This document shows positions 49,223 to 57,647 of a stretch of 64,000 nucleotides of DNA, piece after piece. The stretch is from an uncultured Bacteroidia bacterium. GTDB taxonomy: Bacteria; Bacteroidota; Bacteroidia; Bacteroidales; UBA932. The translations under genes and the position numbers were made by a program. The notes under the pieces were generated by a model, which was given only the letters and a program-made list of their open reading frames with translations, was not told the origin of the DNA and did no database searches. The stretch's first letter is position 1, and every line of letters starts with the position of its first letter. Where the stretch lies: contig CADAAA010000004.1 of NCBI GenBank assembly GCA_902785785.1, positions 1-64,000 of the forward strand, written 5' to 3'.

Positions 49223-49511
49223 ACTTTTTATCAATGTTGTCCAGGTAGGCACTTGTGCGGCTGAGCATCGCCTTGGCCTCCTCGTTCACAGAGGAAAGCC
49301 TCTTCTGGTATGACATCCGGCTGACGGTCTCGTTCAGGGCCACGAAGGAGAGCTTGTCCACAAGTGTCTTGTCCGGGAACTTGGCATCATAGGCGGCAAG
49401 CTTCTGGTTGATGGAGTCAGCAGCCAGTCTCATAAGCTGCTCCATCTCCGGAGAAGTCGCCTTAAGGGGATAGTCCTTGCCGGCTATCTTGATGGTAATG
49501 CTCTGTTCCAT
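49221..49511 (-). CDS. zapA: Cell division protein ZapA
   Basis: A 96-residue ZapA-like protein: a small N-terminal beta domain (ITIKIAGKDYPLKATSPEMEQLMRLAADSIN) and a C-terminal coiled coil. It bundles FtsZ at the division ring. I start at 49511, 1 bp after the stop of the upstream gene; an ATG at 49523 would add four residues and overlap it. The stop codon lies within the first stem of the 6S RNA. Confidence 0.85.
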   Translation of the reverse strand: MEQSITIKIAGKDYPLKATSPEMEQLMRLAADSINQKLAAYDAKFPDKTLVDKLSFVALNETVSRMSYQKRLSSVNEEAKAMLSRTSAYLDNIDKK

Positions 49512-49512
49512 A

Positions 49513-49785
49513 TCACTTTTCAAGCAACGAGATACACTTATTGATCTCCTTTATGAGTTTATCTATCCGTTCCTTCGCGCTGTCGGAACTGCCTGTCGGT
49601 GTCAGAAACGCTTCAGCGAGCCTGAGATTCTCTACCTGTCTCTCCAACTCGGTTATCTGCTTCCTGTAGGTGTCATTGGAGGCTTCGCTGGCGGCGAGTC
49701 TGGAACGGAGGTCGGCATTGGCCTCCCTTTCACCCTCGTACAGTGCGATGATGCGTTCGAAATTCTGTTGTATTTCTTCAAACAT
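49513..49785 (-). CDS. Small coiled-coil protein upstream of zapA
   Basis: A 90-residue, charged, fully helical protein with heptad patterning (residues about 5-60), then a short loop and a last helix. Such a gene precedes zapA in many Bacteroidota. A ZapB-like partner role is inference from coiled coil and position; no family signature was recognised. Confidence 0.75.
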   Translation of the reverse strand: MFEEIQQNFERIIALYEGEREANADLRSRLAASEASNDTYRKQITELERQVENLRLAEAFLTPTGSSDSAKERIDKLIKEINKCISLLEK

Positions 49786-49810
49786 TCCTGTCCAATTTAC
49801 ACATACTCTG

Positions 49811-49818
49811 CAAATTTA
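49811..49818 (-). promoter_or_regulatory. -7 box of the zapA operon
   Basis: TAAATTTG on the - strand fits TAnnTTTG, 25 bp before the coiled-coil gene. No TTTG at -33 was found. Confidence 0.5.
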
Positions 49819-49873
49819 GAAAAAATGTGCGGAAAATGAACTCCTATCCCGGACAATTTTGGGCGATTTCGCA

Positions 49874-49881
49874 TATATTTG
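49874..49881 (+). promoter_or_regulatory. -7 box abutting nadE
   Basis: TATATTTG fits TAnnTTTG and ends 7 bp before the nadE ATG, so transcription should begin at or next to the start codon (leaderless mRNA). Confidence 0.6.
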
Positions 49882-49888
49882 CAACATC

Positions 49889-51565
49889 ATGAGCAAAAAC
49901 GGAGTTTTGACTGTTGCCGCCGTCACGCCAAGGGTGTGGCTTGCGGATCCTGCGAAGAATGCAGAGGAGATCATCAGCCTTGCCTGCGAGGCGGCAGCCG
50001 TAGGCGCTGACATCATCGTGTCCCCTGAAATGAGCGTCACCGGCTCTTCCTGCGGAGACCTTTTCAAGCAGTCGATTTTGCTTGATGCTGCGCAGAAGGC
50101 GGCTGAGTCGGTCGCGAAGGCATTGCCCAGCCTGGACGCGACGGTCGTCATCGGCCTTCCGGTGCCCTCGGAAGGAGGTTTTTCCTCCGGAGCGGCAATC
50201 ATCAAGCGCGGCCGCTTCGTAGGAAGTGACTCCCGTTTCCTTCTGGTCACGGGGGACCGCATCCCTGAAGACCTGCCCGAGGGGACATCCCTGGTGCTGC
50301 ATCTGGCGGCCGCTCCGGAGCTGGTGACCAGCCATGCGGTCCGCAAGCGGACGCTGGCCGGGCTGACTTACCGGACCGGGGCTGCTTATGTCTATTGCGC
50401 CGCGGGGTACGGCGAGTCCACAGGTGACGCCGTATATGCCGGCCCTTCGCTGATCTATCAGAAAGGCCGGCTGCTGGCGGAGAACGGGCGTTTCAAGACA
50501 GAGTCGGGCATCATCTATGCCGCCCTGGACCCTTCTGCTGAAGCGGAGGAGCCTTCGCCGGCTCCGGAAGTCCAGATGCCCAATCCCCATCCTTTCGTCC
50601 CCGCCGATCCGGATGTGCTGGCATTACGCTGCGAAGAGATCCTTTCCATCCAGGTCAACGGACTCCGTACCCGTCTGGAACATGTCGGATGCAAAACCGC
50701 GGTCCTGGGTATCTCGGGCGGGCTTGATTCCACTTTGGCGCTGCTTGTGACGGCTGCGACTTTCGACAGCCTCGGCTACGACAGGAAGGGCATCATCGCC
50801 GTCACGATGCCGGGCTTCGGCACCTCGAAACGCACGCACTCCAATGCCTCCGACCTTATGGCTGCGCTCGGAGTGGATGCACGGGAGATCCCTATCGGTG
50901 CAGCCGTGTCGCAGCATTTCTCGGACATAGGCCACGATCCTGACAATCACAATGTTACGTTTGAGAATGCCCAGGCTCGCGAGCGTACCCAGATACTGAT
51001 GGACATCGCCAATGACACCGACGGCCTCGTGGTCGGAACCGGGGATCTTTCTGAGATCGCACTCGGCTGGTGTACCTACAACGGCGACCACATGGCCAAT
51101 TATTCCGTAAACGCCGACGTACCGAAGACCTTGATGCAGGCTATGGTGCGCTGGGCTGCAGTGAACCGTTTCCCGGAGGCTCGGAAGACCTTGCTGGACA
51201 TCGTGGACACGCCCATCAGTCCCGAACTGACTCCGGTTGACGAGCACGGCAACATCAAGCAGAAGACCGAAGACATCGTCGGCCCGTATGAACTTCACGA
51301 CTTCTTCCTGTATCACCTGGTGCGTCACGCCCGCCGTCCGCGCGAGATCCGCTCCCTCGCGTTGGAGGCGTTCGCGGGCAAATACGACGAAGCCACCGTC
51401 GACCGGTGGCTCCGTAAATTCCTCTGGAGATTCTTCTCCCAGCAGTTCAAGCGCTCATGTTCCCCTGAAGGCCCGCGTGTCGGGTCGGTCTGCCTGTCGC
51501 CCCGCGGCGCATGGGCAGCTCCTTCCGACGTCTCCGCCGCCCTCTGGGTCTCCGATCTCGATTGA
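49889..51565 (+). CDS. nadE: NAD synthetase with degenerate glutaminase domain
   Basis: A 558-residue protein. Residues about 290-558 are an intact NAD synthetase domain (GISGGLDSTLALL pyrophosphatase loop, PGFGTSKRTHSNA, GTGDLSEIALGW). Residues 1-215 are nitrilase-like: the catalytic Glu is present (Glu47, SPEMSVTG) and YCAAGYGEST is conserved, but the segment that should carry the Lys (K-T-x-L-P-N-Y) and the Cys (E-I-C-E-D-L-W) is missing. Around residues 108-145 it goes directly from GRFVGSDSRF to VLHLAAAPE. The protein is shorter than the roughly 640 residues usual in the order. It may use free ammonia or an outside glutaminase. I start at 49889 (MSKNGVL) because the promoter box lies just upstream. 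Confidence 0.9.
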   Translation: MSKNGVLTVAAVTPRVWLADPAKNAEEIISLACEAAAVGADIIVSPEMSVTGSSCGDLFKQSILLDAAQKAAESVAKALPSLDATVVIGLPVPSEGGFSSGAAIIKRGRFVGSDSRFLLVTGDRIPEDLPEGTSLVLHLAAAPELVTSHAVRKRTLAGLTYRTGAAYVYCAAGYGESTGDAVYAGPSLIYQKGRLLAENGRFKTESGIIYAALDPSAEAEEPSPAPEVQMPNPHPFVPADPDVLALRCEEILSIQVNGLRTRLEHVGCKTAVLGISGGLDSTLALLVTAATFDSLGYDRKGIIAVTMPGFGTSKRTHSNASDLMAALGVDAREIPIGAAVSQHFSDIGHDPDNHNVTFENAQARERTQILMDIANDTDGLVVGTGDLSEIALGWCTYNGDHMANYSVNADVPKTLMQAMVRWAAVNRFPEARKTLLDIVDTPISPELTPVDEHGNIKQKTEDIVGPYELHDFFLYHLVRHARRPREIRSLALEAFAGKYDEATVDRWLRKFLWRFFSQQFKRSCSPEGPRVGSVCLSPRGAWAAPSDVSAALWVSDLD

Positions 51566-51567
51566 CC

Positions 51568-51693
51568 TTTACGGCAGCAATGCCATCATGAAAACTGTGC
51601 CACCCTCGGCAACATAAGAGGGAGGGGCCCAAGCTATGCTTGGGAGGGGTCCTGCGGAACAGGACGTTTTCAGGATGGCATTGCTGCCGTAAA
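51568..51693. repeat. 126-bp symmetrical palindromic element between convergent genes (copy 2)
   Basis: A perfect 20-bp outer inverted repeat (51568-51587 with 51674-51693) continues after one A/G mismatch as 7 bp more (51589-51595 with 51666-51672). Inside are three perfect hairpins: CCCTC/GAGGG (51603-51607 with 51618-51622), CCCAAGC/GCTTGGG (51628-51634 with 51638-51644) and GTCCTG/CAGGAC (51649-51654 with 51660-51665), giving a cloverleaf. Each outer arm also folds alone (GGCA-GCAA-TGCC). It fills the 132-bp gap between nadE and the PNP gene. Confidence 0.85.
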
Positions 51694-51697
51694 AGGG

Positions 51698-52525
51698 CTA
51701 GAGTGTCGCGATGAGGCGGGTGAAGAGCTCGCACATGCGGTCTGCGGCGGCATCCGCTGCGCGGACCACGTCCTCACCGTCGTTGTGGTTCCTGGTGATG
51801 TTGTCGGTATTGCACTTGTTGGTGATCACGGACATTCCGAACACGCGGATGCCGCAATGGCGCGCCACAATGACCTCCGGAATGGTGGACATTCCGAGTA
51901 CGTCAGCGCCGACCATCCGGTAGAACCGGACTTCGGCGGGAGTCTCGTAAGTAGGACCGGGATTGCCGAAATACACACCCTTGTGATACCGCACCCCCAT
52001 ATCGATGGCAATCTGCTGGGCCCTGTCTATGAGCTCGAGGTCGTATGCGCACGTCATGTCGGGGAAACGCGGACCGAAATCCTCGAAGTTGGGTCCCAGC
52101 AAAGGGTTGGGGAAGAGGCTGATATGGTCCTTGATGATCATCAGGTCGCCGACCTCGAAGTCGGGATTGGCTCCGCCGGCGGCATTGGATACGAACAGAT
52201 ATTCGATGCCGAGCGTCTTCATGACGCGGACCGGCAGCGTGACGAGCTCCATCGGATAGCCTTCGTAGTAGTGGAAGCGTCCCTGCATGGCGATGACGAA
52301 CTTGCCGCCGAAATCCCCGGCGATGAAGTTGCCTTTGTGACCGATGGCGGTGGATACAGGGAACCCGGGGATGGTCCGGTAAGGGATGACGACAGGGTTC
52401 TCTATGCGGTCGGCAAGCTTGCCGAGCCCGCTGCCGAGGATGATTCCGGCCACGGGGGCACGGCCTCCGAGCTGCTCGCGGATGAACGCGGCAGCGGCAT
52501 TGATCTTTTCAACTCTGGGGTCCAT
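51698..52525 (-). CDS. Purine nucleoside phosphorylase (trimeric, inosine/guanosine type)
   Basis: A 275-residue PNP-I enzyme with the phosphate loop [26 protein letters not shown], and the purine-site block [28 protein letters not shown] followed by ITNKC. It splits purine nucleosides with phosphate for salvage. Length is normal for the trimeric class. It follows the DUF3276 gene by 10 bp on the same strand. Confidence 0.93.
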   Translation of the reverse strand: MDPRVEKINAAAAFIREQLGGRAPVAGIILGSGLGKLADRIENPVVIPYRTIPGFPVSTAIGHKGNFIAGDFGGKFVIAMQGRFHYYEGYPMELVTLPVRVMKTLGIEYLFVSNAAGGANPDFEVGDLMIIKDHISLFPNPLLGPNFEDFGPRFPDMTCAYDLELIDRAQQIAIDMGVRYHKGVYFGNPGPTYETPAEVRFYRMVGADVLGMSTIPEVIVARHCGIRVFGMSVITNKCNTDNITRNHNDGEDVVRAADAAADRMCELFTRLIATL

Positions 52526-52535
52526 GGCTGTAAGT

Positions 52536-52877
52536 TTAAAGCTCGTCGAAATCGACGTCGCTCTCCCCGGCGCGGGGAGAAGGGGAGTCTGAACTCAGGC
52601 AGTTCTGCTTGATGTATCCGATGACTTCGGCCAGACCCTCCTGGAACTTGTCGAAATCCTCCTTGTACAGGAAAATCTTGTGCTTGTCGAACGAGAATGA
52701 TCCGTCACGCTCCTGCTTGCGCTTGCTCTCGGTGATGGTCAGGTAGAAATCATTATTGCCCTTCGTCGCTTTGACGTCAAAGAAATACGTACGTTTGCCG
52801 GCCCTGACCGGTTTGGAGAAAACATCCTCGCCGTTCCTGTCCGGGGTGCCTGTCCGCTCGAAATCCTCTCTGTACAT
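52536..52877 (-). CDS. DUF3276/PUR-alpha-like nucleic acid-binding protein
   Basis: A 113-residue protein of the DUF3276 family, similar to one PUR repeat: [32 protein letters not shown], then a strand-helix unit ending IGYIKQN, and an acidic tail. PUR folds bind single-stranded DNA or RNA; two chains make one working unit. It is common in Bacteroidota. Its role in the cell is unknown. Confidence 0.88.
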   Translation of the reverse strand: MYREDFERTGTPDRNGEDVFSKPVRAGKRTYFFDVKATKGNNDFYLTITESKRKQERDGSFSFDKHKIFLYKEDFDKFQEGLAEVIGYIKQNCLSSDSPSPRAGESDVDFDEL

Positions 52878-52903
52878 GGTCTTGTTTTTAATGCTTTTCT
52901 ACG

Positions 52904-52911
52904 CAAAAATA
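52904..52911 (-). promoter_or_regulatory. -7 box before the DUF3276 gene
   Basis: TATTTTTG on the - strand, 26 bp before the start codon; divergent from the nusB box 23 bp away. No -33 match. Confidence 0.5.
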
Positions 52912-52934
52912 GGATTTTTTCCCGATTCTCGTGT

Positions 52935-52942
52935 TATATTTG
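52935..52942 (+). promoter_or_regulatory. -7 box before nusB
   Basis: TATATTTG, 29 bp before the nusB ATG; only a T-run and no TTTG is seen near -33. Confidence 0.55.
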
Positions 52943-52971
52943 CAGAAAATATGCTATTTGTTTGAAATAAC

Positions 52972-53931
52972 ATGCTGAACAGAAGAATTCTCAGGATAAA
53001 GGCCTTCAAGGTGCTCTACAGCTATGCTGAAAACCCTTCCATGAGCTTGAAGGAAGCACAGGCCCAGCTGGAAATGTCCTGCAGGGCCACCCGCAGCCTC
53101 TATCTCTTCATGCTTTCCATCATTCCCGCCCTTACGGAGGAGGCGCGCGCCCGCATCGATGCGGCCCGCTCCAAGTTCAACCCCACGGAAGAGGAAAAGC
53201 ATCCCAATCTCAAATTTGTCGAAAACGCCATAGCGCCGCTCCTGTCCGAGGATCCGGACTTCCAGAAAGCCGTCTCCCGCGAGAAGCTTTCCTGGGACCA
53301 GTACGACGTGCTTCTCAGGAACCTTTACGACAGCATACGCAGCAAGTCCTATTATTCCAAGTACATGGCTTCCCAGGAGCGCTCCCTGGCTGAGGATGTG
53401 AAGCTCTTCATCAGGATATTCGAGGAGGAGTTCGTTGACAATACCGACCTCGAGGACATCCTGGAGGACCTCTCCATCTACTGGAACGACGATCTCGCCT
53501 ATGCACTGACCTGCTGCTGCCGTACGCTCGACTCTTTCGTGGCGGGGGAGCGCTGGTCGCTGCCGCCGCTCTACCAGAGCGAGATGGCCGGCCGCGAGGG
53601 CATGGACAGCGACAAGCGCTTCGTCACCGAGCTCCTCCGGGCTGCATACTGCAACTACGGCACCTTCTATGACAAGATCGCAGCGTCCGTTCCGAAGTGG
53701 GACAAGGACAGGCTTTTCGTCATAGACATGGTACTGATCATCTGTGGCTTGGCGGAAGCAAAGGCCTTCCCGGAGATCCCCGTCAAGGTCACCATCAACG
53801 AGTATGTCGACATCTCCAAGTATTACAGCACTCCCAAGAGCCGGTCTTTCGTGAACGGCATACTCGACGGGATCATCCAGGAGATGCTCGCCTCGGGAGA
53901 GATCGTCAAGTCTGGCCGCGGCCTGCTCTAG
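52972..53931 (+). CDS. nusB: Transcription antitermination factor NusB, long form
   Basis: A 319-residue protein. The C-terminal 130 residues or so are the all-helical NusB domain (KDRLFVIDMVLIICGLAEAKAFPEIPVKVTINEYVDISKYYSTPKSRSFVNGILD), while about 180 residues at the N-terminus repeat a NusB-like start (NRRILRIKAFKVLYSYAENPS) with an inserted helical region. The long form is the normal one in Bacteroidota. NusB works with NusE in antitermination of rRNA operons. It is the first gene of the nusB-yajC-ybbR-coaE-rimO string. Confidence 0.9.
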   Translation: MLNRRILRIKAFKVLYSYAENPSMSLKEAQAQLEMSCRATRSLYLFMLSIIPALTEEARARIDAARSKFNPTEEEKHPNLKFVENAIAPLLSEDPDFQKAVSREKLSWDQYDVLLRNLYDSIRSKSYYSKYMASQERSLAEDVKLFIRIFEEEFVDNTDLEDILEDLSIYWNDDLAYALTCCCRTLDSFVAGERWSLPPLYQSEMAGREGMDSDKRFVTELLRAAYCNYGTFYDKIAASVPKWDKDRLFVIDMVLIICGLAEAKAFPEIPVKVTINEYVDISKYYSTPKSRSFVNGILDGIIQEMLASGEIVKSGRGLL

Positions 53932-53954
53932 TTTTTTTATCGAAGTTTTTCGTG

Positions 53955-53962
53955 TATATTTG
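53955..53962 (+). promoter_or_regulatory. -7 box before yajC
   Basis: TATATTTG, 24 bp before the yajC ATG, preceded by a T-rich run around -33 but no exact TTTG. Confidence 0.55.
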
Positions 53963-53986
53963 TAGTATAAATATAAAACCACAGAC

Positions 53987-54304
53987 ATGAACTTTCTTAC
54001 TATCCCTCTACAGGCCGCACAGCAGGCCGCTCCGACCGCGGGTGCGGGAGGAATGTGGATCATGATCCTCCTCCTCTTCGGCGTGATGTATTTCTTCATG
54101 ATCAGGCCCCAGCGCAAGCAGCAGAAGGAGCTTGAGGCTTTCCGCTCATCCCTCAAGAAGGGTGACAAGGTCGTCACCACCGGAGGTATCTACGGCACCG
54201 TGGACGAGATCACCGACAGGACCGTCCTCATCAAGGTCGACGGCGATGTCAAGCTCAGGGTCGACAAGAATTCCATCGTAAAGGATTATACGAGCGCCCA
54301 GTAA
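53987..54304 (+). CDS. yajC: Preprotein translocase subunit YajC
   Basis: A 105-residue protein with one membrane helix (about 22-42, MWIMILLLFGVMYFFMIRP) followed by the YajC cytoplasmic domain (QRKQQKELEAFRSSLKKGDKVVTTGGIYG). It works with SecDF in protein export. It precedes the YbbR gene by 15 bp. Confidence 0.94.
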   Translation: MNFLTIPLQAAQQAAPTAGAGGMWIMILLLFGVMYFFMIRPQRKQQKELEAFRSSLKKGDKVVTTGGIYGTVDEITDRTVLIKVDGDVKLRVDKNSIVKDYTSAQ

Positions 54305-54319
54305 ACGGGTGTTTGATCC

Positions 54320-55303
54320 ATGCTGAAGGACACGTTGCACAGGCTTCTCCGGAAGCTGGGCATGAACGGGAGGGACCTCGCAGTTTTTCTGCTGTCTCTC
54401 CTGTTGGCTTTCAGCATATGGATATCCCACAATCTTTCGCTGCAGTACTCTTCCGTCGTCAGCGTGCCGGTCATCGCGCGCAGCAATATCGAAGGGCACT
54501 CTGCCGAGTCTTCCAACACCAGCCCTGTGGTGGCCCGCTGCCGCACCACAGGCTACCGTCTCCTCAAGAAAAACCGCATGTCCCGCCGGGGACAGTTGTA
54601 TGTCTATTTCTCGCCGGATGACCTCCATCCAGACGAGGGCGATGTGTATTATATCACAAGCAACGAACTGAGCGGCTATTTCAGCGAGATCTTCGGCGAC
54701 AATGTCCAGCTGGAGTCCTTCGTGTCCTCGCGCGTGCAGTTCCGTTTCCCGGAGGAGAACCACAAGACCGTTCCTGTACAGGCCGTGAGCGTCACCGGCT
54801 TCAAACCTCAGTACATGGCGCGCGGCCCCATGAAGATAACCCCTGACTCGGTCATTGTATATGGTGAGCCCCTGCAGCTCCAGAATATCGACCGTGTCGT
54901 TACGGAGACGATTACGCTCCAGAACCTTTCAGCAGGTGCTCACGGCATGGCCCGCATCGAGCCGCCGCGGGGGAGCGTCCGGCTTTCCGTCGATGAAGTC
55001 AGTTACGCCCTTGACGTCACCCGATATGTCGAAGTTCGCAGGGAGGTCAAGGTCGGGACCCGCAATGTCCCGGCCGGAAGGGACCTGACAGTATATCCTT
55101 CTGTGACAGACGTAGTCTTCCGCTGCGTCTTCCCCCTGGCCTCGGACCCGACTGAGGGCATCTCCTTCTATGTGGACTACAACGATTTCGTCCATTCGAT
55201 CAACGGCCGCTGCGTGCCGCGCGACAGCGGACTTCCCTCAAGCGTCATAGACTACACGGTCGAGCCCGGTGTGCTCGAGTGCATAGAGAGCGTCCTGCGA
55301 TGA
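54320..55303 (+). CDS. YbbR/CdaR-like domain protein
   Basis: A 327-residue protein with one N-terminal membrane helix (about 19-37, LAVFLLSLLLAFSIWIS) and three YbbR-like beta repeats (for example VTGFKPQYMARGPMKITPDSVIVYGEP). In Firmicutes such proteins control diadenylate cyclase; no cyclase lies here, so function is open. In Bacteroidota the gene sits between yajC and coaE, as here. Its last codon overlaps coaE (ATGA). Confidence 0.85.
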   Translation: MLKDTLHRLLRKLGMNGRDLAVFLLSLLLAFSIWISHNLSLQYSSVVSVPVIARSNIEGHSAESSNTSPVVARCRTTGYRLLKKNRMSRRGQLYVYFSPDDLHPDEGDVYYITSNELSGYFSEIFGDNVQLESFVSSRVQFRFPEENHKTVPVQAVSVTGFKPQYMARGPMKITPDSVIVYGEPLQLQNIDRVVTETITLQNLSAGAHGMARIEPPRGSVRLSVDEVSYALDVTRYVEVRREVKVGTRNVPAGRDLTVYPSVTDVVFRCVFPLASDPTEGISFYVDYNDFVHSINGRCVPRDSGLPSSVIDYTVEPGVLECIESVLR

Positions 55304-56352
55304 AAACCATCCTGGTCACCGGCGGCATCGGAAGCGGCAAGTCTGAAGTCTGCCGCCATTTGGTTTCGCGCGGCATCCCCGTTTATGACTCGGATGCCCG
55401 GACCAAGCGGCTGTATGACGAAGTCCAAGGCCTGGCGGCGCGCGTGGACGCCGCGCTTGGCGGCGGCATGCTCGACGCAGAGGGGCGGCTGGACCGCAAG
55501 GCCCTCGCCGCTGCGATATTCTCCGACCGTGAAGCCCTGCGCCGTCTGGAGGCTGTCGTCCATCCGGAAGTCCTCGCGGACTTCCTGCGCTGGCGCGACG
55601 CCCAGGATGCGGCTGCCGTCGTCATGGAGTCGGCCATAGCCGCGGACTTGCCTCTTTTCAAGGGTGTATTCGACCACGTCATCCTCGTCGACGCTCCTGA
55701 GGACATACGGCTCGAGAGGGCGTGCAGCCGTGACGGAGCACCCCGCGAGGCCGTACTGCGGCGTATCCGGGCCCAGCATCAGGACCCGGGACTAGCTGAC
55801 GCAGTCATCGTCAATGATTCCACCCTCGAGGTTCTATGCTCCCGCACGGACAAGGCTCTGGAAAAATTAGTATATTTGCAACTCAACAATAATGAAGAAA
55901 AAATGAAAACAGACCTTTCGAAAATCCTGTCAGTATCCGGCCAGCACGGCCTGTACCAATATATCGCCCAGGCCCGCAACGGCGTCATCGCCGAGTCATT
56001 GGCCGACGGCAAGCGCACCGTTTTCGACATGCGCAGCCGCATCACCACCCTTGCCGATATCGCCATTTTCACATCCGAGGGCGAACTCAGGCTCAAGGAT
56101 GTATTCGGTGCCCTTCACGAGGCTCTCGGAGACGCTGACGCTCCCGGTGCCAAATCCTCCCCGGACGAGCTCAAGTCCTTGTTCGCCAAGGCTGTGCCGG
56201 ACTATGACGAGGACCGCTTCTATGTCTCGCATATGAAAAAGGTGGTGGAGTGGTACAATGATCTGAAGGCCCACGCTTCCCTCGAGTTCGTTGAGGAAGA
56301 AGAGGAGGCGGAGGCCGACGCTGAGCCTTCACCGGATCCTGCCAATGAATAA
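55300..56352 (+). CDS. coaE: Dephospho-CoA kinase fused in frame to a DUF5606 protein
   Basis: A 350-residue open frame. Residues 1-197 are a whole dephospho-CoA kinase (P-loop GGIGSGKS at 8-15, then DSDARTKRLYDE, VVHPEVL and VIVND) that makes coenzyme A. With no stop, the frame runs on through LQLNNNEEK into Met202 and a complete DUF5606 protein (TDLSKILSVSGQHGLYQYIAQARNG, acidic tail), which is normally a separate gene just after coaE. A -7 box at 55871 and the ATG at 55903 could also make the second part alone. The end overlaps rimO by 8 bp. Confidence 0.88.
   Translation: MKTILVTGGIGSGKSEVCRHLVSRGIPVYDSDARTKRLYDEVQGLAARVDAALGGGMLDAEGRLDRKALAAAIFSDREALRRLEAVVHPEVLADFLRWRDAQDAAAVVMESAIAADLPLFKGVFDHVILVDAPEDIRLERACSRDGAPREAVLRRIRAQHQDPGLADAVIVNDSTLEVLCSRTDKALEKLVYLQLNNNEEKMKTDLSKILSVSGQHGLYQYIAQARNGVIAESLADGKRTVFDMRSRITTLADIAIFTSEGELRLKDVFGALHEALGDADAPGAKSSPDELKSLFAKAVPDYDEDRFYVSHMKKVVEWYNDLKAHASLEFVEEEEEAEADAEPSPDPANE
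55871..55878 (+). promoter_or_regulatory. Internal -7 box inside coaE, before the DUF5606 part
   Basis: TATATTTG fits TAnnTTTG and ends 24 bp before the in-frame ATG at 55903. No -33 TTTG is seen. It could drive a separate DUF5606 message. Confidence 0.45.
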
Positions 56353-57640
56353 AAGATTGCAGGTCGTCACGCTCGGATGTTCCAAGAATACAGTTGACAC
56401 CGAGCATCTCCTCGCCCAGGTCGGACAGTCGTATGAGATAGTTCCCGAGGGCGTGGAGGAGCCCGTTGACGTCCTGCTGCTCAATACCTGCGGATTCATT
56501 GGCGATGCCAAGGAAGAGTCCATCCAGGCCATCCTTGAGGCCGCTGAACGCAAGAAATCCGGCCTGGCCGGCAAGCTGATGGTCTTCGGCTGCCTGTCCC
56601 AGCGCTATGCGTCCGAACTTCCCGGGCTTATCCCTGAAGTTGACGCTTGGTTCGGGGCGCGTGACCTTATGCCGGTGGTGCGCGCTTTGGGGGGGGAACC
56701 TTCCGAAGCTGCGCGTAACGACCGCCGGCTGACCGGCAGGATACGCAGCTATGCATTCCTGAAGATTTCCGAAGGATGCGACCGCCGTTGCTCCTATTGC
56801 GCCATCCCTTTCATAAGGGGAGCGCATCGCTCGGTACCGATGGAGGACCTCGTTGAAGAGGCCCGGCGGCTTGCAGCACAGGGAGTGAAGGAACTTGTCG
56901 TCATCGCGCAGGACACTACCTATTACGGGCTTGACATCTATCGCCGCCGGGCTCTGGCAGAGCTGCTCCGCAGGCTCTCCGGGGTGGAGGGAATAGAGTG
57001 GATCCGCATCCATTATTCGTACCCTGCCGATTTCCCCGAGGATGTCCTGGACGAGATGGCTTCCAATCCCAAGGTCTGCCCTTACCTCGACATTCCTCTC
57101 CAGCATGTCTCCGACAGGATGCTGGACATGATGCACCGTCATGTCGACGGCGCTTGGACACGCGCGCTCATACGGAAGATGCGCGAAAAGGTGCCGGGAG
57201 TCGCCCTGCGCACCACCATGATCGTCGGGCATCCGGGTGAGACGGAAGAGGATTTCGAAGAGTTGCTCGACTTTGTCCGCGAAGCCCGTTTCGAACGGCT
57301 TGGAGCTTTCACATACTCAGAAGAGGAGGGTACCTACGACGCAGAGCATTTTGAGGACAACGTGCCGGAGGAGGTCAAGAATGCCCGTCTGGATGCGCTA
57401 ATGTCGCTCCAGAAAGATATCTCGCTGGCATTCAACCGTTCCCGCGTGGGGAGTGTCGAGCGCGTGCTGGTGGATGACTGGGTGGACGGTATCCTCGTCT
57501 GCCGCAGCCGTTACGAGAGCCCCGACGTCGATGGCGAGATTCTTGTAAGGTATCCTTCCGGGTCGCCCGTCGGAAGTTTCATCGACGTACGTATTGTCGG
57601 CGCAGACGAGTATGACCTTATAGCTGAAATTATCGAATGA
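56345..57640 (+). CDS. rimO: Ribosomal protein S12 methylthiotransferase RimO
   Basis: A 431-residue radical SAM methylthiotransferase. The N-terminal domain binds one iron-sulphur cluster (Cys12, Cys49, Cys83), the radical SAM cluster uses Cys145, Cys149 and Cys152 (CDRRCSYC), and a TRAM domain closes the protein. It methylthiolates an Asp of S12. I start at 56345 (MNKRLQVVTLGCSKN), overlapping the end of the coaE frame by 8 bp; the upstream ATG gives only a basic shadow. Confidence 0.95.
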   Translation: MNKRLQVVTLGCSKNTVDTEHLLAQVGQSYEIVPEGVEEPVDVLLLNTCGFIGDAKEESIQAILEAAERKKSGLAGKLMVFGCLSQRYASELPGLIPEVDAWFGARDLMPVVRALGGEPSEAARNDRRLTGRIRSYAFLKISEGCDRRCSYCAIPFIRGAHRSVPMEDLVEEARRLAAQGVKELVVIAQDTTYYGLDIYRRRALAELLRRLSGVEGIEWIRIHYSYPADFPEDVLDEMASNPKVCPYLDIPLQHVSDRMLDMMHRHVDGAWTRALIRKMREKVPGVALRTTMIVGHPGETEEDFEELLDFVREARFERLGAFTYSEEEGTYDAEHFEDNVPEEVKNARLDALMSLQKDISLAFNRSRVGSVERVLVDDWVDGILVCRSRYESPDVDGEILVRYPSGSPVGSFIDVRIVGADEYDLIAEIIE

Positions 57641-57647
57641 TTGAGAT

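Noticed and set aside
51568-51693. Cloverleaf element as a tRNA or tRNA-like gene
   Set aside because: It has a 27-bp outer stem, no CCA end, no TψC or D-loop motifs and is too long; the shape is only broadly similar.
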